Assembly (NCBI RefSeq): GCF_030815405.1
Contig: NZ_JAUSWX010000001.1
Coordinates: forward strand, 1,674,001-1,738,000
From: Agromyces albus
Lineage (GTDB): Bacteria > Actinomycetota > Actinomycetes > Actinomycetales > Microbacteriaceae
Reading direction: 5' to 3'
Length of the DNA: 64,000 bases
Below are positions 23,781-32,455 of the stretch, in pieces. Under the pieces are notes generated by a model. The model did not search any database and was not told where the DNA came from. It was given only the letters and a program-made list of their open reading frames with translations. The first letter of the stretch is position 1, and each line of letters begins with the position of its first letter. The position numbers were made by a program, and so were the translations under genes.

Positions 23781-24731
23781 TCAGTAGGTGCCCAGGATGT
23801 CGATGACGAAGAACAGGGTGGAGCCTGCCGGAATGTTCGGCTGATCCTGGTCGCCGTAGCCCTCCTCGGGCGGCACGATCACGGCGACCTGCGATCCGAC
23901 CTTCTGGCCGATGATCGCCTTCGAGAAGCCGGGGATGAGTTGCGAGCCCTCGCCTTCGGTCACTTCGAAGTTCGCGGGCGCACCATTCTCCCAGCTGGAG
24001 TCGAAGACCCCGTTGTCGGCCCATGTGACGCCGGTGTAGTGAACGACGACATTGTCGCCTGACTCGACGACCGGACCGGACCCCGCCTTCAGCACTTCGA
24101 CCTCGGACTGCTCATGCTTCGGAGGGTCAGACTTCGCCACGGTGATGCCGGGGCGACCGTCGGGCGCGAGCACCACCGCCGGGAAGCCGTCGCGCGAGAG
24201 TTGCACGGCGCCATTCGCTCGCGCCAGGAACGTCTTCTCGACATCGATCACGAACACGAGGCTGTCACCGGGCTCGATGCCGAGTGACGGGTTGCCGTCG
24301 GGTCCGAAGCCGTCGTCTTGCGGCACGACGGCCACCACGCGAGAGCCGGTCCGCGCGCAGGTCAGGGCCTTCTGGAGGCCCGGCATCGTGGCGCCCTTCG
24401 CGGCGGTGATCGGGATTCGCTCCTCGTCGTCGAATCCGGCGACCGACAGTTCCTCGCCGGTGGCGCCGTTGTAGACGGCCAGGCCGACGAGCGCCTGCTC
24501 GCCATCGGTGATCCGCGGACCCTCGCCTGCGATGACCTCGGTGCACTGCGTCTCGCCCGGAGCAAGCGGCTTCGGGAACTCGACCTTCGGCGCCTCGCCG
24601 AAATCGCCCGAGACGGTGATGGCCTCGGACGAGTCGCCCGCAGTGGCCTCCGGATCGGGCGCCGTGGCGCAACCGGCGAGGGAGACGGCGACGAGGCCGG
24701 CCGTGGCGATGAGCGCGAGAGACGAGCGCAC
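23781..24731 (-). CDS. FKBP-type peptidyl-prolyl isomerase lipoprotein with two FKBP-like domains
   Basis: 316 residues with a lipoprotein signal ending in the lipobox LAGC (Cys21), so it is a membrane-anchored extracytoplasmic foldase. Residues ~55-165 are a degenerate FKBP domain (LACARTG-like insert, CARTGSRVVAVVPQDDGFG). Residues ~215-316 are canonical: GDNVVVHYTGVTWADNGVFDSS, LIPGFSKAIIGQKVGSQVAV and PPEEGYGDQ. It catalyses Xaa-Pro isomerisation of exported proteins. GTG start with GAGGATC upstream. In other actinobacteria this gene lies between pafA and pafBC; here pafA is missing. Confidence 0.92.
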   Translation of the reverse strand: MRSSLALIATAGLVAVSLAGCATAPDPEATAGDSSEAITVSGDFGEAPKVEFPKPLAPGETQCTEVIAGEGPRITDGEQALVGLAVYNGATGEELSVAGFDDEERIPITAAKGATMPGLQKALTCARTGSRVVAVVPQDDGFGPDGNPSLGIEPGDSLVFVIDVEKTFLARANGAVQLSRDGFPAVVLAPDGRPGITVAKSDPPKHEQSEVEVLKAGSGPVVESGDNVVVHYTGVTWADNGVFDSSWENGAPANFEVTEGEGSQLIPGFSKAIIGQKVGSQVAVIVPPEEGYGDQDQPNIPAGSTLFFVIDILGTY

Positions 24732-24783
24732 TGATCCTCGATTCTTCGATGGGTCGCGGGGGCGGTGAAAAGTCGTTGAAAGC

Positions 24784-25878
24784 CTACCCGCCTCCGGCCG
24801 GGGGCTCGGTGTCCTGCGGTTCGGCGGCGGGGCCGTCGGCCGCGCGGGAGCGCTCAGCCGCGGCATCCGCAGCCCTGACGCGCTTGCGCAACGCCTTGTC
24901 GCTGACCGTTCGCTCGCCGAGCGCGCCCGGGGTCCACGCCTCGAAGTCGTCGTCGCTGAACTCGGTCTTCGACGGACGGCGCTTGAGCTCGGGCAGCACC
25001 GTGCCCGGAGCGAGCCGACGGGCGGTGATGAGGAATCCGGTGTGCGCGATCATGCGGTGGTCGGGCCGCACCGCCAGCCCCTGCACATGCCAGCCGCGCA
25101 CCATCGTCTCGCTCGAGCTCGGCTCGGTGTACTCCCCAGTCGCCCGGATCGCCTCGGCGACGCGGGAGAGCTGGGTGGCCGTCGCGATGTAGCAGAGCAG
25201 CACGCCGCCGGGCTTCAGGGCCGTCGAGATGACGTCGAGGCACTCCCAGGGGGCGAGCATGTCGAGCACGACGCGGTCGACGGATGCCTCGGGCGCCACG
25301 TCGGGCAGCACCTCGGCGAGATCGCCCAGGGTGATCGACCAGTTCTCGGGATCGGCACCGTGGAAGGTCGCGACGTTGCCGCGCGCGACGTCGGCGAACT
25401 CCTCGCGGCGCTCGAACGAGAGCAGGCGGCCCGCTGGGCCGATACCGCGAAGCAGCCAGAGCGACAGCGCGCCGGAGCCCACTCCGGCCTCGACGACGGT
25501 CGCACCGGGGAAGATGTCGGCCTGTGCGAGGATCTGCGCGGCGTCCTTCGGATAGACGATCGCCGCACCGCGGGGCATCGACATGACGAAGTCGCTGAGC
25601 AGGGGCCGCAGGGCGAGGTACTGGATGCCGACCCGGTTGGCGACGACCGAGCCGTCGGGCAGGCCGATGAGGTCGTCGTGCGCGATCGGGCCCTTATGCG
25701 AGTGGAAGAGGGCGCCCGGTTGGAGGGTGATCGTGTGCATGCGGCCCTTCGGGCCGGTCAGCTGTACGCGGTCGCCGACGCGGAACGGGCCGCTCTGCTG
25801 GCCGCGGCTCTCGCGCCGGGGCTCGCTCGTCGGCTCGTTCACGGGCTCGTGCGTCGGCTCGTCGGTCGGCTCGCTCAT
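24784..25878 (-). CDS. trmI: tRNA (adenine(58)-N1)-methyltransferase TrmI
   Basis: 364 residues: N-terminal beta-barrel (FRVGDRVQLTGPKGRMHTIT, FHSHKGPIAHDDLIG) followed by a class I SAM-dependent methyltransferase domain with VVEAGVGSGALSLWLLRG and VDRVVLDMLAPWECLD. It makes m1A58 in the T-loop of tRNAs as a homotetramer. Ahead of the core is a species-specific acidic run of EPT-type repeats (EPTDEPTHEPVNEPTSEP), and the C-terminus is also extended and charged. The ATG overlaps the HAD gene stop by four bases, so the two are one operon. Confidence 0.93.
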   Translation of the reverse strand: MSEPTDEPTHEPVNEPTSEPRRESRGQQSGPFRVGDRVQLTGPKGRMHTITLQPGALFHSHKGPIAHDDLIGLPDGSVVANRVGIQYLALRPLLSDFVMSMPRGAAIVYPKDAAQILAQADIFPGATVVEAGVGSGALSLWLLRGIGPAGRLLSFERREEFADVARGNVATFHGADPENWSITLGDLAEVLPDVAPEASVDRVVLDMLAPWECLDVISTALKPGGVLLCYIATATQLSRVAEAIRATGEYTEPSSSETMVRGWHVQGLAVRPDHRMIAHTGFLITARRLAPGTVLPELKRRPSKTEFSDDDFEAWTPGALGERTVSDKALRKRVRAADAAAERSRAADGPAAEPQDTEPPAGGG

Positions 25879-26549
25879 CGGCTCTCCTCGCGCGCACCGA
25901 CGAGGGCAGCGACATCCGCCACCGACTTGCCGGCGAGGGTCGTCCAGAGCACGCTCGCGGGCGAATCGTCGAGCGAGAGGATGTTCGGCACTCCGACCGC
26001 CACGGCGCCGGCACTGAACGCCGACATGACGCCGGCGGGCGAGTCCTCGATGGCCACGCAATCGCGGATGTCGACGCCGAGCTCGGCGGCGGCGGTGAGG
26101 TAGGGCTCGGGGTGCGGCTTTGCCTCGGTCACCGAATCGCCCGTGACGATCACGTCGAACGCCTCGAACGGGATCGCGGCCACGACCTCATCGGCCATCG
26201 ACCGGATCGACATCGTCACGAGCGCGGTGGGCACGGATGCCTCGCGCAGCGCCTCGAGCAGTTCGCGCGCGCCCGGGCGCCACGGCACGCCGTGCGCGAC
26301 GAGCTGCTCGCTCACGCGCGAGGTGAGGCGCGCGACGATCGTGTCGGCATCGAGGTCGACGCCGAAGGACTGGAACACCGTCGCCGCCTCCCACAGGCCG
26401 CTTCCGACGAGGGCGAGTGCGTCTTCGTGCGTCCAGGTGCCGCCGAAGGAGCTCACGAGCTCCTCTTCGGCGGCCATCCAGTACGGCTCGGTGTCGACGA
26501 GGGTTCCGTCCATATCCCAGAGGACGGCGGCGGGCAGGCGTGTAGTCAC
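25875..26549 (-). CDS. HAD-superfamily (phosphoglucomutase/phosphatase-like) hydrolase
   Basis: 224 residues of HAD subfamily IA: VLWDMDGTLVDTEPYW holds the nucleophile Asp and acid/base Asp, TALVTMS the motif II Ser/Thr, AKPHPEPYL the motif III Lys, and CVAIEDSPAGVMSAFSAG motif IV. The small cap sits between motifs I and II. Such enzymes hydrolyse sugar or nucleotide phosphates; the substrate is not evident. GTG start chosen because TAGACT (26563-26558) lies 8 nt upstream, in the divergent promoter shared with the PAC2 gene. Confidence 0.88.
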   Translation of the reverse strand: MTTRLPAAVLWDMDGTLVDTEPYWMAAEEELVSSFGGTWTHEDALALVGSGLWEAATVFQSFGVDLDADTIVARLTSRVSEQLVAHGVPWRPGARELLEALREASVPTALVTMSIRSMADEVVAAIPFEAFDVIVTGDSVTEAKPHPEPYLTAAAELGVDIRDCVAIEDSPAGVMSAFSAGAVAVGVPNILSLDDSPASVLWTTLAGKSVADVAALVGAREESR

Positions 26550-26624
26550 AACCCGCAAGTCTACGGGCACGGCCTATTGTGGAGAGGAACCCGGAGATCC
26601 GGGGCGGGAAGCGGGGCACCAGGA

Positions 26625-27554
26625 GTGATTCAGCCGGCCGGATTCGAGGGCGGAAGGCTGCTCGTCGTGGCATTCGAGGGATGGAACGACGCCGGCGAGG
26701 CGGCGACCGGAGCAGCGAGGCTGCTCGTCGAGCGACTCGGCCTGGTCGAGATCGCCGCCGTCGACCCCGAACTGTACTTCGACTACCAGTTCACGCGACC
26801 CACCGTCGTCGTCGGAGACGACGGCGTCCGTCGCATCGAGTGGCCGGGTGCCGCGATCCTCGGCCCGAGCGGTGACGCGCTCGACGACGACCGCGTCACC
26901 GGACCCGGCGCCGGCACGCTGCACGTGCTCATCGGCGCGGAGCCGGCGCGCAGCTGGAAGGGCTTCGCGGCCGAGCTCATCGACGCGGCGCTCACCGCCG
27001 ACGTCGAGGGCATCGTGCTGCTCGGCGCGATGCTCGCCGATGCGCCGCACACGAGGCCGCTCTCGGTGTTCGCCTCGAGCGAGAACCCCGACGTGCGGGC
27101 CGCCCTCGGCGTGGACCGCTCCAACTACGAAGGGCCCGTCGGCATCCTCAGCGTGCTCGCCGACCAGGCGGAGCGCGTGGGCATCCCCACCGTCTCGCTG
27201 TGGGCCTCGGTTCCGCACTACGTGCACAACGCGCCATCGCCGAAAGCGGTGCTCGCCCTCCTCGGCAAGCTCGAGGAGCTCACGGGGCTCAGCATCCCCC
27301 GCGGCAGCCTCGAGTCCGACGCGAAGGCGTGGGAGGCTGGCGTCGACGCCCTTGCCGCCGACGACGAGGAGATGGCCGGCTACATCACGCAACTCGAACA
27401 GGCGCGCGACGCCGTCGATGCCCCCGAGGCGAGCGGCGAGGCGATCGCCCAGGAGTTCGAGCGGTACCTGCGGCGACGCGGCGAGGGCCCCGAGGGGCGC
27501 GCCGACGGTCGGGGCGAGGGACCGCGCGATGAGCCATGGCGGCCGCGCGAATGA
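26625..27554 (+). CDS. PAC2-family (proteasome assembly chaperone-like) protein
   Basis: 309 residues of the actinobacterial PAC2 family: GRLLVVAFEGWNDAGEAATGAA, LYFDYQFTRPTV, GIVLLGAMLADAPHTRP and PTVSLWASVPHYVHNAPSPKA are its conserved blocks. The C-terminus is an Arg/Gly/Glu-rich tail. PAC2 proteins resemble eukaryotic proteasome assembly chaperones, but the bacterial function is unknown. Here it persists although the window contains no proteasome or Pup gene. GTG start with AGGAG immediately upstream (overlapping spacing), convergent with uppP. Confidence 0.9.
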   Translation: MIQPAGFEGGRLLVVAFEGWNDAGEAATGAARLLVERLGLVEIAAVDPELYFDYQFTRPTVVVGDDGVRRIEWPGAAILGPSGDALDDDRVTGPGAGTLHVLIGAEPARSWKGFAAELIDAALTADVEGIVLLGAMLADAPHTRPLSVFASSENPDVRAALGVDRSNYEGPVGILSVLADQAERVGIPTVSLWASVPHYVHNAPSPKAVLALLGKLEELTGLSIPRGSLESDAKAWEAGVDALAADDEEMAGYITQLEQARDAVDAPEASGEAIAQEFERYLRRRGEGPEGRADGRGEGPRDEPWRPRE

Positions 27555-27585
27555 TGCGGCGCTGCCGCTGAAAGTCCGACGCGAG

Positions 27586-27611
27586 CGGATGCCGCGGCGC
27601 CGCGGCATCCG
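27586..27611. terminator. Perfect 26-bp palindrome, bidirectional terminator
   Basis: Arms CGGATGCCGCGGC (27586-27598) and GCCGCGGCATCCG (27599-27611) are exact reverse complements; a central tetraloop would leave about an 11-bp stem. It lies between the convergent PAC2 and uppP genes. It also contains two copies of the octamer CGGATGCC that recurs across the window. Confidence 0.7.
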
Positions 27612-27618
27612 TCGTCCG

Positions 27619-28437
27619 TCAGGCTTGGATGGCTCCCGTGCCGAGCAGCACGAAGATGAGCCCGCCGAGGAGGATGCGGTAGATCACGAACGGCAGGAAG
27701 CTGCGCTTCGAGATGTAGTTCATGAAGAACGCGATCACGACGATCGCGACGAAGAACGCGAGGATCGTCGCCGCGGCCGTCTCGATCGGGCCGTACACGG
27801 TCGGCTGCCCCCAGCTCTTGAAGAGCTGGAACAGGCCGCTGCCGAAGACCGCCGGAATCGCGAGCAGAAACGCGTAGCGCGCGGCCGCCGGACGCTCGTA
27901 GCCGAGCAGCAGGCCGGCGGTGATCGTGCCGCCGGAGCGGGACACGCCCGGCACGAGCGCGAGCGCCTGAGCGAACCCGAAGACCACGCCGTGCGGAACG
28001 GTCAGCTGGTCGAGCGTGCGCCGCTTTGCCCCGGCCCAGTCGGCGAGGCCGAGCACGATGCCGAACACGATGAGCATCGTCGCGACGATCCAGAGGGAGC
28101 GCAGGCTCGTCTCGATCTCGTCTTGGAAGAGGATGCCGAGCACGACGATCGGGAGCGACCCGATGATGATGAGCCAACCCATGCGAGCGTCGGGGTCACT
28201 GCGCGGCACCCTGCCGAAGAGCGAGCCCCACCAGTGCGAGACGATGCGCACGATGTCGCGCCAGAAGAACACCACGACGGCGGTCTCGGTGCCGAGCTGG
28301 GTGATCGCGGTGAACGCCGCCCCCGGGTCTTGCGCTCCGGGCAGGAACTCGCCGAGGATCCGCAGGTGGGCGCTCGAGGAGATCGGCAGGAACTCGGTCA
28401 GCCCTTGCACCAGGCCGAGGATGAGCGCTTCGAACAC
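27619..28437 (-). CDS. uppP: Undecaprenyl-diphosphatase UppP/BacA
   Basis: 272 residues with about eight membrane helices. The two active-site motifs are intact: [18 protein letters not shown] near the N-terminus and [19 protein letters not shown] in the middle. The enzyme converts undecaprenyl diphosphate to the monophosphate carrier for peptidoglycan and other wall polymers at the outer membrane face, and can confer bacitracin resistance. Length equals the family norm. GTG start with GGAAG upstream; probably its own transcription unit. Confidence 0.95.
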   Translation of the reverse strand: MFEALILGLVQGLTEFLPISSSAHLRILGEFLPGAQDPGAAFTAITQLGTETAVVVFFWRDIVRIVSHWWGSLFGRVPRSDPDARMGWLIIIGSLPIVVLGILFQDEIETSLRSLWIVATMLIVFGIVLGLADWAGAKRRTLDQLTVPHGVVFGFAQALALVPGVSRSGGTITAGLLLGYERPAAARYAFLLAIPAVFGSGLFQLFKSWGQPTVYGPIETAAATILAFFVAIVVIAFFMNYISKRSFLPFVIYRILLGGLIFVLLGTGAIQA

Positions 28438-28485
28438 GTGGGCTTCCGCCTTCCGCCTCCGCGGAACGCCGGAGGATCGAGACCG

Positions 28486-29811
28486 TCAGTAGTCGAGGAG
28501 CAGGTCCCGCAGAACATGCCTACCGAAGACTAATGCGTCGAGCGGCACGCGTTCGTCCACCCCGTGGAACATCGCGGGGAAGTCCAAGCCTTCTGGCAGC
28601 CTGAGCGGTGCGAAGCCGTAGCCGGCGATGCCGAGCCGGCTGAGCGACTTGTTGTCGGTGCCGCCCGAGAGCAGGTAGGGGAACACCGGCGTGCCCGGGT
28701 CGTGCACGGCGATCGAGCGCCTCACGGCATCGACGAGCGGGCCGGACGTCGGGCTCTCGAGTCCCACGTCGCGGTGCACGATCTCGACGTCGATCTCGGG
28801 CCCGAGGAGCTCCCGGATCTCGGCGAGCACCGCGTCCTCCTCGCCCGGGAGCGTGCGGATGTCGACGAGCGCCTCGGCCCGGTCGGGGATGACGTTGTGC
28901 TTGTAGCCGCCCCCGAGCAGCGTGGGGTTCGACGTCGTGCGGAGCGTCGCGGTGATGAATCCCGAGGCGGATCCGGTCGCGAGGGCGAGCTCATCGGGCG
29001 AGACCTGCTCTGGGTCGACGCCGAGTACGGCGGCGATCTCGCCGAGGAGCTCCCGAGTCGTGTCGGTGAGGCGGATCGGCCACTCGGTGCGGCCGAGCCG
29101 CGCCACGCCCTCGGCGAGCTTCGTGATCGCGTTGTCGCGAACGAGGCGCGAGCCGTGCGCCGCGACCCCTCGCGCGACGAGGCGAACCCAGATGAGCGAC
29201 TTCTCCCCCGTCTGCAGGAGGTAGGCGCGCTGCCCGTCGACGGCGATCGAGTAGCCGCCGACCTCGCTGATCGCCTCGGTGGCGCCCGCGAAGAGCTCGG
29301 GATGCTCGTCGACGAGCCAGCTCGCACCGAGACCGCCGCCGGCCTCTTCATCGGCGAAGAACGCGACGATGAGCTCGCGCTCGGGTTGCGACCCGGAGCC
29401 GATGATGTCGCCGAGCGCCGTGAGCATCATGGCGTCCATGTCCTTCATGTCGACGGCGCCGCGTCCCCAGAGCATGCCGTCGCGGATCTCCCCGCCGAAG
29501 GGGTCGACGCTCCAGTTGCGGGGGTCGGCGGGCACGACGTCGAGGTGCCCGTGCAGCACGAGCGCGGGCTTGGCGGGGTTGCGCCCCGGCACCCTGGCCA
29601 CGACGCTCGTGCGGCGGGATTCGGGCTCGTAGAGCTTCGGGGTGAGGCCGAGCGCGGTGAGCCTCGCCTCGACGTATTCGGCCGCCTCCCGCTCGCCGTT
29701 CGCCCGTCCTTCGCCGTAGTTGCTCGTGTCGATGCGGATCAGGTCGCGCGCGATCTCGGCCGTCTCATCGAGTTCGGGGGTCGGGGGCTGGACTGCGGAT
29801 GACTCGGCCAT
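28486..29811 (-). CDS. M20/M25/M40-family metallopeptidase (peptidase or deacylase)
   Basis: 441 residues of the dinuclear-zinc M20 family. Metal and catalytic residues appear in LVLHGHLDVVPAD, GRGAVDMKDMDAMM and FFADEEAGGGLGA, with dimerisation-domain segments GVAAHGSRLVRDNAI and GYKHNVIPDRAEALVDIRTL, and the last His in MFHGVDERV. Members hydrolyse dipeptides or N-acyl amino acids; specificity is not readable. Cytosolic, no signal peptide. TACCGT (29824-29819) is 7 nt before the ATG, indicating a leaderless message. Confidence 0.93.
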   Translation of the reverse strand: MAESSAVQPPTPELDETAEIARDLIRIDTSNYGEGRANGEREAAEYVEARLTALGLTPKLYEPESRRTSVVARVPGRNPAKPALVLHGHLDVVPADPRNWSVDPFGGEIRDGMLWGRGAVDMKDMDAMMLTALGDIIGSGSQPERELIVAFFADEEAGGGLGASWLVDEHPELFAGATEAISEVGGYSIAVDGQRAYLLQTGEKSLIWVRLVARGVAAHGSRLVRDNAITKLAEGVARLGRTEWPIRLTDTTRELLGEIAAVLGVDPEQVSPDELALATGSASGFITATLRTTSNPTLLGGGYKHNVIPDRAEALVDIRTLPGEEDAVLAEIRELLGPEIDVEIVHRDVGLESPTSGPLVDAVRRSIAVHDPGTPVFPYLLSGGTDNKSLSRLGIAGYGFAPLRLPEGLDFPAMFHGVDERVPLDALVFGRHVLRDLLLDY

Positions 29812-29934
29812 GGACTTCACGGTATCGGCCACCGCTGGCGGTGACCACCGGGGCCCTGCCGGCGTTCGAGGCACCCAGTAATCCGTGCTAATGTCTTCTC
29901 TCGGGCCTCCGAGCGATCGGGTGGCCAGACACAT

Positions 29935-30018
29935 GCGCGGGTGGCGGAAATGGCAGACGCGCTAGCTTGAGGTGCTAGTGCCCTAACGGGCGTGGGGGTT
30001 CAAGTCCCCCCTCGCGCA
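29935..30018 (+). tRNA. tRNA-Leu (anticodon GAG)
   Basis: An 84-nt class II tRNA. The acceptor GCGCGGG (29935-29941) pairs with CTCGCGC (30011-30017) with one G-U, and the discriminator is A. The anticodon stem CTAGC/GCTAG encloses loop TTGAGGT with anticodon GAG at 29969-29971, reading CUC and CUU. The long variable arm TGCCCTAACGGGCG is typical of leucine tRNA. The T-arm GGGGG-TTCAAGT-CCCCC is perfect. CCA is not encoded. A possible TAATGT -10 lies at 29889-29894. Confidence 0.96.
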
Positions 30019-30026
30019 CGATGTGT

Positions 30027-30063
30027 CGAGAAGGGCCGGATCATCGAGATCCGGCCCTTCTCG
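30027..30063. terminator. Hairpin terminator after tRNA-Leu
   Basis: A perfect 16-bp stem, CGAGAAGGGCCGGATC (30027-30042) with its complement at 30048-30063, around the loop ATCGA. It begins 8 nt after the tRNA and separates it from the SOS-controlled mutasome operon. Confidence 0.85.
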
Positions 30064-30109
30064 CGTTAATGCGCACGACGTGGACAGTCGGCATTCCCGA
30101 CTTGCCCTC

Positions 30110-30127
30110 TTCGAACATATGTTCGAA
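30110..30127. promoter_or_regulatory. LexA/SOS box upstream of imuA-imuB-dnaE2
   Basis: TTCGAACATATGTTCGAA is a perfect 18-bp palindrome containing the actinobacterial LexA consensus TCGAAC-N4-GTTCGA without mismatch. It ends 8 bp before the imuA ATG and overlaps a possible TATGTT -10 (30118-30123), so LexA binding would block initiation and the operon should be damage-inducible. Confidence 0.92.
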
Positions 30128-30135
30128 ACTGGGGT

Positions 30136-30915
30136 ATGACCATGACCGCTCCCCTCACCACGGACTCGCCCGCACCTGCGCGGCTGGAGCGTGTTGAAGA
30201 GCTGCAGGCCCGAATCAGCGGCATGCAGGCCACGCGGCTCGAGTCGAAGGCCGTGCCGACGCATCCGGCATTCGAATCGGTGCTGCCGGGCGGCACCCTC
30301 CGCGAGGGCACGGTCGTGCAGGTCGAGGGGTCCACGACGCTGCTCATGGCGCTGCTCGCGACCCCCTCGGCGAGCGGGCGCTGGGTCGCGGTCGTCGGGC
30401 TGCCCGACTTCGGCGTCGAGGCCGCGGCCCGCTTCGGCATCGCGCTCGATCGCCTGGTGCTCGTGCCAGATCCCGGCGGGCAATGGCTCACCGTCGTCGC
30501 CGCCCTCGCCGACGTCATCCCCATGGTCGCCGTACGGCCCGTCGGCCGGGTGTCGCCCGCCGAGGCGTCCCGGCTCTCGGCGAGGCTCCGCCAGCGCGGC
30601 TCGACCCTGCTCGTCGCGGGCGAGTGGCCGGGCAGCGACGCGAGACTCGGCCTCGAAGAGAGCGAGTGGCAGGGGCTCGAACGCGGGCACGGCCACTTGC
30701 GTGAACGCGAGGTCGTCGTGAGTGCCGCCGGTCGAGGCGGGTTCGGCCGGCGTGCCCGATCGCGGCTCCGCCTGCCCGATCGCTCCCTCGGGTTCGCGAT
30801 TGCCGGCGAGGCGCTGCCACTCCCCGAGCGGGCGCGCACCCGGCCGACCCGGGTCGAACCCGAGTGGGCCGAGCCGGTTCCCCTCGGCGACATCGAACGG
30901 CGGGCCACCGGATGA
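30136..30915 (+). CDS. imuA: ImuA-like SOS mutagenesis protein (RecA-fold, actinobacterial ImuA')
   Basis: 259 residues, mapping to the ImuA' position of the actinobacterial mutasome: EELQARISGMQATRLE, HPAFESVLPGGTLREGTVVQVEG, VAVVGLPDFGVEAAARFGI. The fold is RecA-like, but the P-loop is degenerate (VEGSTTLLMALL instead of GxxGxGKT), as expected for ImuA proteins, which regulate the mutasome rather than recombine DNA. Start at 30136 or the ATG at 30142. Its TGA overlaps the imuB ATG (ATGA), and the SOS box lies 8 bp upstream. Confidence 0.85.
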   Translation: MTMTAPLTTDSPAPARLERVEELQARISGMQATRLESKAVPTHPAFESVLPGGTLREGTVVQVEGSTTLLMALLATPSASGRWVAVVGLPDFGVEAAARFGIALDRLVLVPDPGGQWLTVVAALADVIPMVAVRPVGRVSPAEASRLSARLRQRGSTLLVAGEWPGSDARLGLEESEWQGLERGHGHLREREVVVSAAGRGGFGRRARSRLRLPDRSLGFAIAGEALPLPERARTRPTRVEPEWAEPVPLGDIERRATG

Positions 30916-32453
30916 CCTCCGAGCTCTCCCGCACGATCGTGCTCTGGTGCCCCGATTGGCCGATCCTCGCGGCGTGCCACGAGCGTGAGCTCGATCCCGG
31001 GCAGCCGATCGCCCTCATCGAATCCCAGCTCGTCTTCGCCTGCTCGGCAGCGGCCCGCCGCGACGGGGTCACCCGCGGGCTGAAGCTCCGCGAGGCGCAG
31101 TACCGCTCCCCCACGGTCGTGGTGCTCGACTACGACGCCGCGCTCGACGCGCGCATCTTCGAGCCCGTCGTGCGGCGGGTCGAAGAGACCGTGCCTGGCG
31201 TGCAGCTCATCCGCCCCGGCTCGCTCGCGATGCGGGCGAGAGGTCCCGCCCGCTACTACGGCGGCGAGGATGCCGCGGCGGCGGCCCTCCTCACCACCGT
31301 CGCCGAGCTCGGGGTGCCAGGAGCACGGGTCGGCATCGCCGACGGGCCGTTCGCGGCCGAGCAGGCGGCGCGGGCCGCCACGGCGTCTCCCGTCGGCATC
31401 GTCGAGCCCGGGGCATCCGCTGCGTTCATCGCACCGCTGCCCGTCGGTCTCGTCACCGACACCCGCACGACGACCCTGCTCAATCGGCTCGGGGTGCGCA
31501 CGCTCGGCGAGTTCGCCGAACTGCCGCGAGAAGACGTGCGGCGGCGCTTCGGCGCGGCGGGGGCCTTCGCCCACGACCGCGCCGCCGGGCGCGAGCAGGC
31601 CAGGGTGATCGCCCGCACGCCGCCGCCCGAGTTCTCCGTGCAGCAGGAGTTCGAGCCGCCGCTCGACCGCGTCGACCAGCTCGCCTTCGCCTTCCGCGTG
31701 CTCGCCGAGGAGTTCATCGAGCGCATGCGGGCGGTGCGGCTCGTGTGCACCGGCATCCGCGTCGAACTCGACGACGAGGGCGGCGGGCATTCCAGCCGCA
31801 GCTGGCTGCACCCGCAATGGTTCACGCCCGCCGACGTCGTCGACCGGGTGCGCTGGCAGTTGCAGGGCGCTGGCACCGCCAGCGGGCTCGCCTCCCCCAT
31901 CGTGCGATTGCGGGTCGTGCCCGAACGCATCGACTCCACCGGCAACCACGAAGAGGGACTCTGGGGCGGCGGGCCCGACGAACGCGTGCATCACGGACTC
32001 ACGCGCGTCCAGAGCATGCTCGGGCACGAGAGTGTCGTGACCGCGACGATCGGCGGTGGGCGCATGCTCACCGACCGGCAGGTGCTCGTGCCGTGGGGCG
32101 ATCGTGCGCCCGAGCGCCCGAGCGACGCGCCCTGGCCGGGGAGCCTGCCCGCACTCGCCCCCGCGAGCGTCTTCCGCGAACGACTGCCGATCGCGCTCCA
32201 GGGGGCCGGCGGGGTCACCGTCGCGATCGACGGGCGAGGTGCGATCACCACGACCCCCGAGGTCTTCGCCGTCCACGGCGGCAGGCCGGCCCCCGTGCGG
32301 GCCTGGGCGGGCCCATGGCCGGTCGTGGAGCGCTGGTGGGACCCCGAGCGTGCGAAGCGCGTGCATCGCTTCCAGATCGTCGACGACGACGGCTGCGCCT
32401 GGCTCCTCGTGCGCGACGACGAGGGCTGGTGGGCCGAAGCGAGGTACGACTAG
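30912..32453 (+). CDS. imuB: ImuB, catalytically inactive Y-family polymerase of the mutasome
   Basis: 513 residues with Y-family palm/finger homology (TIVLWCPDWPILAACHERE, QLVFACSAAARRDGVTRGLK, VVVLDYDAALDARIFEPVV) and the helix-hairpin-helix segment LLNRLGVRTLGEFAELP. The carboxylates that bind metal in active Y polymerases (start of strand 1 and the SIDE motif) are not present, as in other ImuB proteins. ImuB acts as the hub linking DnaE2 to the beta clamp. The C-terminal region (WWDPERAKRVHRFQIVDDDG) is the conserved ImuB tail. ATGA overlap with imuA; dnaE2 follows after 2 nt. Confidence 0.93.
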   Translation: MTSELSRTIVLWCPDWPILAACHERELDPGQPIALIESQLVFACSAAARRDGVTRGLKLREAQYRSPTVVVLDYDAALDARIFEPVVRRVEETVPGVQLIRPGSLAMRARGPARYYGGEDAAAAALLTTVAELGVPGARVGIADGPFAAEQAARAATASPVGIVEPGASAAFIAPLPVGLVTDTRTTTLLNRLGVRTLGEFAELPREDVRRRFGAAGAFAHDRAAGREQARVIARTPPPEFSVQQEFEPPLDRVDQLAFAFRVLAEEFIERMRAVRLVCTGIRVELDDEGGGHSSRSWLHPQWFTPADVVDRVRWQLQGAGTASGLASPIVRLRVVPERIDSTGNHEEGLWGGGPDERVHHGLTRVQSMLGHESVVTATIGGGRMLTDRQVLVPWGDRAPERPSDAPWPGSLPALAPASVFRERLPIALQGAGGVTVAIDGRGAITTTPEVFAVHGGRPAPVRAWAGPWPVVERWWDPERAKRVHRFQIVDDDGCAWLLVRDDEGWWAEARYD

Positions 32454-32455
32454 CC

